Assembly: GCF_003634635.1 (NCBI RefSeq)
Contig: NZ_RBJB01000004.1
Location: 682,001-746,000, forward strand
Origin: Marinobacter nauticus
GTDB taxonomy: Bacteria > Pseudomonadota > Gammaproteobacteria > Pseudomonadales > Oleiphilaceae
Direction: 5' to 3'
DNA: 64,000 nucleotides
Of the stretch, positions 54,501-62,257 are shown one piece after another. The notes below the pieces were generated by a model. It was not told the DNA's origin. It worked only from the letters and a program-made list of their open reading frames with translations, and made no database searches. Each line of letters opens with the position of its first letter. Within the stretch, counting starts at the first letter, position 1. The position numbers were made by a program, and so were the translations under genes.

Positions 54501-55460
54501 ATGACCCTCACCGAGTTACGATACGTTGTTACGCTTGCCCGGGAAAGGCATTTTGGCCGTGCCGCAGAGCGCTGTCATGTCAGCCAGCCGACCCTCAGCG
54601 TTGCGGTTAAAAAGCTTGAGGATGAGCTCGGTATCCCCTTGTTCGAGCGCAGCAAAAGCAGTATTCGGGTGACCGAAGTTGGCCAGCGTATCATTGAGCA
54701 GGCCCAGCGGGTTCTGGACCAGGTGGGCGTGATCAAGGATATGGCGCAGGACGGCAAGAATCAGCTCAATTCGCCATTGAAGGTCGGCGCGATTTATACC
54801 ATCGGACCCTACCTGTTCCCGCATTTATTACCGGAGCTGCGCAGAGCGGCGCCAGACATGCCCCTGTACATAGAAGAGAACTACACCGCCAGCCTGCGCC
54901 AGAAGCTGCGGCACTCAGAGTTGGATGCCATCATCATTGCCCTGCCGTTTGAAGAGCCGGAAGTAGTAACCCTGCCGCTTTACGATGAGCCGTTTGTGGT
55001 GCTGCTGCCAGCGGATCATCCGCTGACAGAGAAGGAGCAGGTGACGGCCGAAGAGATGGCGAAAGAGCAATTGTTGCTGCTCGGGCCCGGCCACTGTTTC
55101 CGGGATCAGGTGCTGGAGTCATGTCCGCCCCTGGTGGATGCCATCACCAAGCGGGCGGATAACGGCAGACCGGAGCTGGTGACCGAGGGCAGTTCGCTGG
55201 AAACCATCCGGCACATGGTGGCCTCCGGACTGGGAATCACGGTACTGCCGCTGTCGGCCGCCACTGCCATCAAATACCAGGAAGATATCCTTGCGGTGCG
55301 GCCTTTTGCGGCGCCGGTGCCTTTCCGAACCGTGGCGCTAGCCTGGCGTGTAACCTTCCCGCGGCCCAAAGCCATCGATGTACTGTCACTGGCGGCTAGC
55401 CAGTGCCGGGTGATAGAAAAAGCCAAAACCGACACACCGGCGGTTGCTGAAAGCGCCTGA
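54501..55460 (+). CDS. oxyR: Hydrogen-peroxide-sensing LysR regulator OxyR
   Basis: A 319-aa regulator. N-terminal LysR helix-turn-helix ('RAAERCHVSQPTLSVAVKKL'); redox cysteines Cys199 and Cys208 in 'GPGHCFRDQVLESC', exactly at the E. coli positions. It activates peroxide-defence genes after disulfide formation. recG follows after 7 nt, the oxyR-recG operon known in Pseudomonas. Confidence 0.96.
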   Translation: MTLTELRYVVTLARERHFGRAAERCHVSQPTLSVAVKKLEDELGIPLFERSKSSIRVTEVGQRIIEQAQRVLDQVGVIKDMAQDGKNQLNSPLKVGAIYTIGPYLFPHLLPELRRAAPDMPLYIEENYTASLRQKLRHSELDAIIIALPFEEPEVVTLPLYDEPFVVLLPADHPLTEKEQVTAEEMAKEQLLLLGPGHCFRDQVLESCPPLVDAITKRADNGRPELVTEGSSLETIRHMVASGLGITVLPLSAATAIKYQEDILAVRPFAAPVPFRTVALAWRVTFPRPKAIDVLSLAASQCRVIEKAKTDTPAVAESA

Positions 55461-55467
55461 GGGCCGT

Positions 55468-57543
55468 ATGACGTCACTGGAGGACATCCCGGTAACCCAG
55501 CTCAAGGGCGTAGGAAGCGCCCTGGCGGAAATACTTGCCAGGCTGGGCATCCACTCCATTCAGGATCTCCTGTTCCATCTTCCCTACCGTTATGAAGACC
55601 GCACTCGCGTAGTGCCCATGGGCAGCCTGCGTATCGGCGATATTGCTGTGGTGGAAGGTGAGGTCATGAAGGCCGACCTGGTGATGGGCCGCCGGCGCAG
55701 CCTGCAGGTGACGTTGCGGGATGACACCGGGTTTCTGGTGATGCGGTTTTTTCACTTCAATGCCGCCCAGAAAAACCAGCTAGCTGAAGGCACACGAGTG
55801 CGCTGTTTCGGCGAGGTGCGCCCAGGCCGGGCCGGCTACGAATTCTACCATCCGGAATACCAGACCAATCCTCCTGCCATGCCGCCGGCCGAACAGGCGA
55901 CGCTCACGCCGGTGTATCCTCTGACCGAGGGCATTCAACAGCCCAGGGTCAGGGGGCTCTGTCAGCAGGCCCTGAGCTATCTGGATCGCTACCCCATCAA
56001 GGACTGGCTGCCCCCGGCACTGCTGGCGGACTACCAGTTGCCCGGCATAACCGAGGCTGTTCGCCTGGTGCATTTGCCTCCGGCCGGTGCCCCGGTGCAT
56101 CTACTGATAGAGGGAAAGCACCCGGCTCAGCAGCGGCTGGTGATGGAGGAGTTGCTGGCGCATCAGCTTAGCCTGTTGCAGGTCCGGGAGCAGATACAGG
56201 CCCGGGAGGCCTTGCCGCTGCTACCAGCGGGAGACCGGGCAGAGCGATTTCTGGAGCAACTGCCGTTCAGTCTGACCGGTGCCCAGCGCCATGTGATGGC
56301 CGATATCCGGCAGGATCTGAGCCAGCCGGTGCCGATGCTGCGCCTGGTTCAGGGTGATGTCGGCTCGGGTAAAACCGTGGTTGCTGCCTTATCTGCTCTG
56401 CAAACCATCGAAGCCGGCGCCCAGGTTGCCTTGATGGCACCTACCGAGATTCTGGCGGAGCAACACTATCAGAACTTCCGAAATTGGCTGGAGCCATTGG
56501 GTGTGGAGTTAGCCTGGTTGTCGGGGAAGGTGAAAGGCAAAGCCCGACAGGCAGCGTTGAGTGCGGTCGCCGAGGGTCGTGCGCAGATTGCCATTGGTAC
56601 CCATGCCCTGTTTCAGGATGACGTGGTATTCCAGCGCCTGGCGCTGGTGATTGTCGACGAACAGCACCGGTTTGGCGTGCACCAGCGGCTGGCCCTGAGA
56701 GAGAAAGGGGTTGGCGGAACGCTGGCACCGCACCAGTTGATCATGACGGCGACGCCCATACCGAGAACCCTGGCCATGAGCGCCTATGCCGACCTCGATA
56801 CCTCCGTGATTGATGAGCTGCCGCCGGGGCGCAAGCCCATCGAAACGATTGTGCTGCCGGAGAGCCGCCGGGACGACATCATTGAGCGGGTACGCAAGGC
56901 CTGCAGGGAAGGTCGGCAGGCCTATTGGGTCTGCACTCTGATTGAGGAATCCGAGGCGCTTCAGTGCCAGGCGGCGGAAGTGACCGCCCAGGAGTTGGTT
57001 GAGCGGTTGCCGGATCTGGCCATTGGCCTTGTTCATGGCCGCCTGAAAGCCCAGGAAAAAGCCGCGGTAATGGAGCGCTTCAAAAACGGCGAACTGGATT
57101 TGCTGGTGGCCACCACGGTGATCGAGGTCGGCGTGGACGTGCCCAATGCCTCTCTGATTATTATCGAGAACCCGGAGCGGCTCGGGCTGGCGCAGTTGCA
57201 TCAGTTGCGGGGCCGGGTTGGCCGCGGTGAGCAAGCCAGTTTCTGCGTGCTGATGTATCACCCGCCCCTGTCCAATAATGGCAAGGCCAGGTTACAGGCG
57301 CTGCGGGACAGTCAGGATGGCTTCTTTATCGCCGAAAAGGATCTTGAGATTCGGGGGCCTGGAGAAGTGCTGGGTACTCGCCAGACTGGCTTGATGCAGT
57401 TTCGCCTGGCCGATTTTGAACGCGACAAGGGTTGGATTGCCCCCATTCGTGACATGGCGCCGAGCCTGATGAAGGAGCCTCGGGTAGTCTCAGCACTTAT
57501 CAGACGGTGGCTGGGTGAGAAAATTCGTTATGGCGACGTATAG
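55468..57543 (+). CDS. recG: ATP-dependent DNA helicase RecG
   Basis: A 691-aa branched-DNA translocase for replication-fork rescue. N-terminal wedge domain ('LKGVGSALAEILARLGIHSI'), Walker A 'GDVGSGKTVVAALSAL' near residue 300, D-E-Q-H box 'IVDEQHRFGV' near 397, motif VI 'QLRGRVGRGEQASFCVLMY'. Start at 55468 by alignment, 7 nt after the oxyR stop, so expression is linked to OxyR. Confidence 0.97.
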   Translation: MTSLEDIPVTQLKGVGSALAEILARLGIHSIQDLLFHLPYRYEDRTRVVPMGSLRIGDIAVVEGEVMKADLVMGRRRSLQVTLRDDTGFLVMRFFHFNAAQKNQLAEGTRVRCFGEVRPGRAGYEFYHPEYQTNPPAMPPAEQATLTPVYPLTEGIQQPRVRGLCQQALSYLDRYPIKDWLPPALLADYQLPGITEAVRLVHLPPAGAPVHLLIEGKHPAQQRLVMEELLAHQLSLLQVREQIQAREALPLLPAGDRAERFLEQLPFSLTGAQRHVMADIRQDLSQPVPMLRLVQGDVGSGKTVVAALSALQTIEAGAQVALMAPTEILAEQHYQNFRNWLEPLGVELAWLSGKVKGKARQAALSAVAEGRAQIAIGTHALFQDDVVFQRLALVIVDEQHRFGVHQRLALREKGVGGTLAPHQLIMTATPIPRTLAMSAYADLDTSVIDELPPGRKPIETIVLPESRRDDIIERVRKACREGRQAYWVCTLIEESEALQCQAAEVTAQELVERLPDLAIGLVHGRLKAQEKAAVMERFKNGELDLLVATTVIEVGVDVPNASLIIIENPERLGLAQLHQLRGRVGRGEQASFCVLMYHPPLSNNGKARLQALRDSQDGFFIAEKDLEIRGPGEVLGTRQTGLMQFRLADFERDKGWIAPIRDMAPSLMKEPRVVSALIRRWLGEKIRYGDV

Positions 57544-57659
57544 TGTTGGTCATGAATTTCATAACGCCTGTGCTCGTGGCCGATATTGGCCTGTTAATGT
57601 CGCGTTAATGACTGCAAAATGCATGAAAACTGATTGATAACCTTTGTCCGGAGAATGCT

Positions 57660-59030
57660 ATGGAACTTCCTGTTGTGGTACAGCAGGCACTTGGTGATAA
57701 CGCCCCCGGTGTATCGTTCCGGAGCGTAAGCCAGATTGATACCGGCCATTTGCTCCGAATGGTACTGCTCAGCGACGATCAAGGTAATCTGCAGGCCATC
57801 TGCCGTCGCAACGATATGCTCGATCTGGAAGCCCTGAACAAGCGTCTGGGGCGGGATCTGAGAATGATGCAGCGGCGCGAGCAGGTTCGGGTCCGCCAGA
57901 AAGCCGGGCTTCAGGAGTTGCCGGCGCTGCCATCACTCACCGGTTGGCCGACCGTAGTTGACCGGCGTGTGGATGAACTCGAGGCGGTCGCGCTGGAGTT
58001 GGGGGAACAGGACCTGGGCCTGATGATGCCGGGCGAAGATTTCCGCCAGTTGACGGCAAAGGCCGCCCGACACGATTTTGCGGTGGATACCGCGAATATA
58101 TCCGTCAATCTTGACAATCACGCCGCCGACCGTGACCAGCTGCATTCCGCCATCAAAAAGTTCACCGGCTTGCGTATTCAGCAGCGACTGGAGGATACAC
58201 TGGAGCTGCCGCCCTTGCCTGAGACTGCTCAGCGCATCATTCATCTGCGGGTAAACCCTAATGCGGTAATGGGGGACCTGGTGGATGTGGTGGAGAGCGA
58301 TCCGAGCCTGGCAGCCCAGGTCGTGAGTTGGGCGTCATCATCGTTCTACGCCGCTGCAGGGCAGGTGCGTTCCGTCCACGATGCGGTGTCCCGGGTACTG
58401 GGTTTTGATCTTGTGATGAACCTGGCCATGGGCCTGGCGCTGGGGCGTGCCCTGAAGCACCCGAAGGATCATCCGGACGGTTATGTGGATTACTGGCAGC
58501 AGGCCATCTGGCAGGCTCAGTCTGCGGGCATTCTCGCGAGCATGATGCCTCGAGGGCAGCGACCTCTGTTTGGCCTCGCCTACCTGGCTGGTTTGCTCCA
58601 TAACTTCGGGCATCTGGTACTGGCTCAGGTGTTCCCGCCGCATTTCAGGCTGGTCTGCCGGTCGCTGGAGGTTAACCCGCACATTGATTCCAGTGTCATT
58701 GAGCATTACCTGCTGGGGATCACCCGGGAGCAGATTGCCGCGCAGTTGATGGAAAACTGGGGTATGCCGGACGAGGTGACACTGGCCATTCGTTACCAGA
58801 AGAATCCTTCCTATGACGGTCCCCAAAGTGTTTATGTTCGTTTATTGTGGCTGGGACGGCAGTTACTGACGGAACGTGGTGTTGCCTTGGGCGCGGGTGA
58901 GCCGGCAACACAGGCTGTTTATGATGAGCTGGGACTGGACAGGGAAATGGTTCAGGAACAGTTTGATGAGCTGGTGCGCCGAAAAGACAGCATTATGGCC
59001 ATGGCCGGGATGATGAGCCAGGGCGCATAA
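57660..59030 (+). CDS. HDOD-domain protein with N-terminal YbaK-like domain
   Basis: A 456-aa cytoplasmic protein. The N-terminal part (about 1-150, 'VSFRSVSQIDTGHLLRMVLL', 'ELGEQDLGLMMPGEDFRQLT') resembles YbaK/aminoacyl-tRNA-deacylase domains but lacks an obvious catalytic Lys. The C-terminal part (about 185-390) is an HDOD domain ('LPPLPETAQRIIHLRVNPNA', 'YLAGLLHNFGHLVLAQVF'), a degenerate HD fold used in signalling and motility control. The last about 60 residues are helical. It follows recG by 116 nt. Partners unknown. Confidence 0.85.
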   Translation: MELPVVVQQALGDNAPGVSFRSVSQIDTGHLLRMVLLSDDQGNLQAICRRNDMLDLEALNKRLGRDLRMMQRREQVRVRQKAGLQELPALPSLTGWPTVVDRRVDELEAVALELGEQDLGLMMPGEDFRQLTAKAARHDFAVDTANISVNLDNHAADRDQLHSAIKKFTGLRIQQRLEDTLELPPLPETAQRIIHLRVNPNAVMGDLVDVVESDPSLAAQVVSWASSSFYAAAGQVRSVHDAVSRVLGFDLVMNLAMGLALGRALKHPKDHPDGYVDYWQQAIWQAQSAGILASMMPRGQRPLFGLAYLAGLLHNFGHLVLAQVFPPHFRLVCRSLEVNPHIDSSVIEHYLLGITREQIAAQLMENWGMPDEVTLAIRYQKNPSYDGPQSVYVRLLWLGRQLLTERGVALGAGEPATQAVYDELGLDREMVQEQFDELVRRKDSIMAMAGMMSQGA

Positions 59031-59055
59031 AAAAGGGCCGGCCATTGAGGCCGGC
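59029..59055 (-). terminator. Terminator abutting the HDOD stop codon, active on the minus strand
   Basis: GCCGGCC-ATTGA-GGCCGGC with an A-run at 59029-59034, so the minus-strand transcript ends in U6. It lies about 250 bases past the DUF2489 stop. In 59056-59307 I see the near-palindrome GTAAC-AAAAA-GTTAC (about 59281) and a weak GGAGGC/GCCTCC dyad; no convincing gene. Confidence 0.75.
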
Positions 59056-59307
59056 AAGTTCACCCGCTTGTTGCAGAGTCGTCCAAACTTGTCAGGAGAA
59101 AACAACGGGGAGGCTGATCCAGTGTGGTGGGAGCGGCCTCCTGTTTTTAAATTTAGACAAGCTCCGGGAAAAGGAAAGGCGACTGCATGCAGATTACATA
59201 AATGAGCATGGTGTCAGTTTTCCTTGAGGCTTAAAGCTATTGATTTGCTTTGACATATTTTTGAGGCGGGCGTCCGGTCAGTAACAAAAAGTTACAAAAC
59301 CCTGGCG

Positions 59308-59766
59308 TCAGTCAAAACGATGATGCCGGATTGCGGTAGCGGCCCGACGGATTGCATCGGAATACTCCCTTTCCACCGCAAACCGTTCTTTGTCCATTTC
59401 CCGGATGGTCGCGGAGTCGGTATTCTTCCTCGCCCGATGGGTGGGCATATGCTGAATCTTGTCGTGCACCGTCTGGAACACCTGAAAGGGTGGTTTTTCC
59501 AGCAGTTCCGGGGCCAGGTAATCCAGCAGACCCTTGAATCTCAGACAGGCCTCGGAATACTCAACCTGGTCTTCCTCTACCGCCATGGCGATAATCCGGA
59601 TACTTTCAATCATTTCGTCCCGGCGCCGGGCCTGAAACTCCTCGGTTTTCTTCTGGCGCAGCCGCTGTTCGGACAGCAGCCTGGATTGGCGCCAGATATA
59701 AACCAGTAACACACCGATAATAACCAGCCCGATGGCAATAAAGACCAATTGCAGCCCTCTGGGCAT
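59308..59766 (-). CDS. DUF2489 membrane-anchored protein
   Basis: A 152-aa protein with one N-terminal transmembrane helix ('LVFIAIGLVIIGVLLVYIW', residues 6-24) and a helical, charged cytoplasmic domain ('RRDEMIESIRIIAMAVEEDQ', 'RKNTDSATIREMDKERFAVE'), matching the DUF2489 family. Function unknown. It lies 32 nt after the oxidoreductase gene on the same strand and is probably co-transcribed. Confidence 0.85.
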   Translation of the reverse strand: MPRGLQLVFIAIGLVIIGVLLVYIWRQSRLLSEQRLRQKKTEEFQARRRDEMIESIRIIAMAVEEDQVEYSEACLRFKGLLDYLAPELLEKPPFQVFQTVHDKIQHMPTHRARKNTDSATIREMDKERFAVEREYSDAIRRAATAIRHHRFD

Positions 59767-59798
59767 GGTTACACTCCTGTTTGTTCAAGAGGCCACTA

Positions 59799-62093
59799 TC
59801 AGGCCTGTTTCTGTTGAGGTTCGGGTTGCCAGACTCTGACATCAACCGCCTGGCCGTTCAAGACCGAGGTTCCCGAAACCGGATCCACCAGGGCATCATC
59901 CAACAGATCGTTGATGCTGACCCCGGCGTGGGACGATGCCACTGATTGGCCGGTGCCTGATCGATGGTGACCCCAACCGTGGGGGATGGACACCACACCC
60001 GGCATAATGTCTTCGGTGATTTCCACCGGGATCACCACGTCTCGCCCCTGAACCGAAACCTCGGCATGATTTCCGGGGTTCAACGCTCGTTTGCTGGCGT
60101 CGTCCGGGTGGATAAGCAGGGTGCAGCGGCCTTTGCCTTTGACCAGACGCTGGCTGTTGTGCATCCACGAGTTGTTGCTGCGTACATGGCGGCGGCCAAT
60201 CAATAGCAGGCCGCCAGCGGGCGCAGATTCCAGGGTGGTCTGCATACGCTCCACATCCGCCAGATACCGGCGAGGGGCCATCTGGATCAGGCCGTCGCGG
60301 GTGAACAGACGCTCGGGCAATGCCGGCTGCAGAGGGCCGAGGTCGATGCCATTCGGCGCGGCTTTCAGAGCAGACAGCGACAGCCCTTTGGGCAATTCGT
60401 CCCAACGACGGTTCAGCGGGCTCAACCGGGCAAGGCCTTTGAGGGGGTTATGCTCTGGCAGGATGTCCATCACCAGTTCGATGGCGGTTTGGGCCAGTGG
60501 GCGCACCGGACCAGCATCGGCGCCGTAGGGGCCCGTGCGCAGGAGCAGGTCTAGAATGGGATCCGGCCCGAGTTTTTTAAACGCTCGCCAGCCCATTTCC
60601 GAGCGCATGGGTAGGCGCCCGTCTTTGCGTTGTTTTTCCAGACGGTGTGCCAGCTCCAGCAGAATCTGCCAGTCGTGCCGGGCGTCGTCCGCTGCCGGAA
60701 ACAGGGCCTCGCTGTATTTGGCCACGTTGCGTACGGCGAACTGGCTGAAGATCAGATCGTAATGACTGCGCTCCAGGGCCGCCGTTGGCGGCAGAATGAC
60801 ATCGGCATGGCGGGTGGTTTCGTTCAGGTAGTAATCCACAGACACCATGAAATCGAGCCCCTCCAGGGCTGACTCCAGTCGCTGGCCGTTGGGGCTTGAA
60901 AGCACAGGGTTGCCGGCCACGGTCACAAAGGCACGGACCTGACCTTCGCCGGGTGTAAGCATTTCATCGGCCATGGTGCTGGCCGGATACTCTCCCGCAA
61001 ATTCCGGCAGACCTCGAACCCGGCTGTGCCGCTTGCCAAAATGCCCGCGCTGCCCGGACATGGCGCCCAGTGCCACCAGGTCCACCGCCGGCTGGGTAAA
61101 CAGTACGCCACCGGGTACATCCAGCTTACCGGTCAGGATATTCAGGCAGTAGGCCAGCCACGTGGTGGTGCCGCCAAACGCCTGGGTGCTGGTCCCCATT
61201 CGGGTATACAGGGCGGCCCGTGGGGTTTTGGCCAGCTGTCGCGCCAGCTGCCGGATGGCCTCAGCCTCAACGCCGGTGTGCCTGGTTACCGCTTCCGGTG
61301 AGAACGACAAGGCGGCAAGGCGCAGAAGATCCACATCTTTCACCAATCGTTCGGCGGCGCCGGCGTCCACCAGGTTTTCCTCGAACAGCGTGTGCACCAT
61401 AGCCATCAGCAGGAAGGCATCGGTGCCGGGTCGGATAAAATGGAAGTCGTCGGCCAGGCGGGCGGTTTCAGTGCGCCGGGGATCAATCACCACGAGTTTC
61501 CCGCCCCGTTGACGCAGTGCTTTCAGGCGGCCCCGGATGTCCGGTACGGTCATCAGACTACCGTTTGAGGCCATTGGGTTGCCGCCAATACAGATAAACA
61601 GATCGGTATGGTCGATGTCCGGAATCGGAAACAGAATCTGGTGACCAAACATCTCCAGGCTGGCCAGCATGTGCGGTAGCTGGTCGTTGGAGGTGGCAGA
61701 GAAGCGATTCTGGGTGCCGATTGCCCGCAAAAACGGCATGGTGGTCATCAGGGCGCCGTGATTGTGGACATTGGGATTGCCCAGGTAGACCCCGATACTG
61801 TTCCGGCCGTAGGTTTTCCGAATTCCGTGAAGCTTCTCGGCAACCAGATCAAAGGCGTCCTCCCACGAGAGCTCTTCCCAGCCATGGGCAGTTTTGCGTA
61901 TCGGCTTCTTCAGCCGCTCCGGGTCTTCATGCAGATCCTGAAGTGCGACCGCTTTGGGACAGATGTGGCCCTGGCTCAGAGGATCCTGGTCGTCGCCCTT
62001 GATACTGGTGATCTTGCCGTTGTTGACCTCAATGGCAACGCCACACATGGCTTCGCAGAGGTGACAGGTGCGGTAGTGGACGCCGTTTTCCAT
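59799..62093 (-). CDS. Molybdopterin oxidoreductase (DMSO-reductase superfamily)
   Basis: A 764-aa cytoplasmic protein (no twin-arginine signal). An N-terminal 4Fe-4S site 'CHLCEAMCG...GHICPKA' is followed by the molybdopterin domains ('GVYLGNPNVHNHGALMTTMP', 'ICIGGNPMASNGSLMTVPDI') and the C-terminal dinucleotide-binding domain ('RSNNSWMHNS', 'IPHGWGHH'). At the position that holds Cys or Sec in formate dehydrogenases the sequence reads N-R-F-S-A-T-S-N-D-Q, so a different Mo ligand or substrate is likely. Start at 62093 with GGGAGA upstream. No partner subunit gene is adjacent. Confidence 0.88.
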   Translation of the reverse strand: MENGVHYRTCHLCEAMCGVAIEVNNGKITSIKGDDQDPLSQGHICPKAVALQDLHEDPERLKKPIRKTAHGWEELSWEDAFDLVAEKLHGIRKTYGRNSIGVYLGNPNVHNHGALMTTMPFLRAIGTQNRFSATSNDQLPHMLASLEMFGHQILFPIPDIDHTDLFICIGGNPMASNGSLMTVPDIRGRLKALRQRGGKLVVIDPRRTETARLADDFHFIRPGTDAFLLMAMVHTLFEENLVDAGAAERLVKDVDLLRLAALSFSPEAVTRHTGVEAEAIRQLARQLAKTPRAALYTRMGTSTQAFGGTTTWLAYCLNILTGKLDVPGGVLFTQPAVDLVALGAMSGQRGHFGKRHSRVRGLPEFAGEYPASTMADEMLTPGEGQVRAFVTVAGNPVLSSPNGQRLESALEGLDFMVSVDYYLNETTRHADVILPPTAALERSHYDLIFSQFAVRNVAKYSEALFPAADDARHDWQILLELAHRLEKQRKDGRLPMRSEMGWRAFKKLGPDPILDLLLRTGPYGADAGPVRPLAQTAIELVMDILPEHNPLKGLARLSPLNRRWDELPKGLSLSALKAAPNGIDLGPLQPALPERLFTRDGLIQMAPRRYLADVERMQTTLESAPAGGLLLIGRRHVRSNNSWMHNSQRLVKGKGRCTLLIHPDDASKRALNPGNHAEVSVQGRDVVIPVEITEDIMPGVVSIPHGWGHHRSGTGQSVASSHAGVSINDLLDDALVDPVSGTSVLNGQAVDVRVWQPEPQQKQA

Positions 62094-62201
62094 GCAGGCT
62101 CTCCCGGAATTCTTGTTGTTGGGTTTCATATTGCAACCAGATTATCAGGAAAACTACCCGGAATGAAAAACCGATTGTGATTGTGGCCCCAAAAGGCTAA
62201 C

Positions 62202-62227
62202 AAAAAAGGCCAGTCCGGAGACTGGCC
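62202..62227 (-). terminator. Rho-independent terminator of the SbsA-Ig-like gene
   Basis: GGCCAGTC-CGGA-GACTGGCC with six A on the plus strand (62202-62207), giving U6 on the minus strand, 30 bases past the stop codon. Confidence 0.9.
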
Positions 62228-62257
62228 TGAGGAGGGTAGACCTGAGTAACCCGTGTT

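Noticed and set aside
59045..59227. Possible 60-aa ORF after the HDOD gene
   Set aside because: The end (LDKLREKERRLHADYINEHG) looks protein-like, but there is no acceptable start with a ribosome-binding site and the first half reads as non-coding; it could be a decayed remnant.
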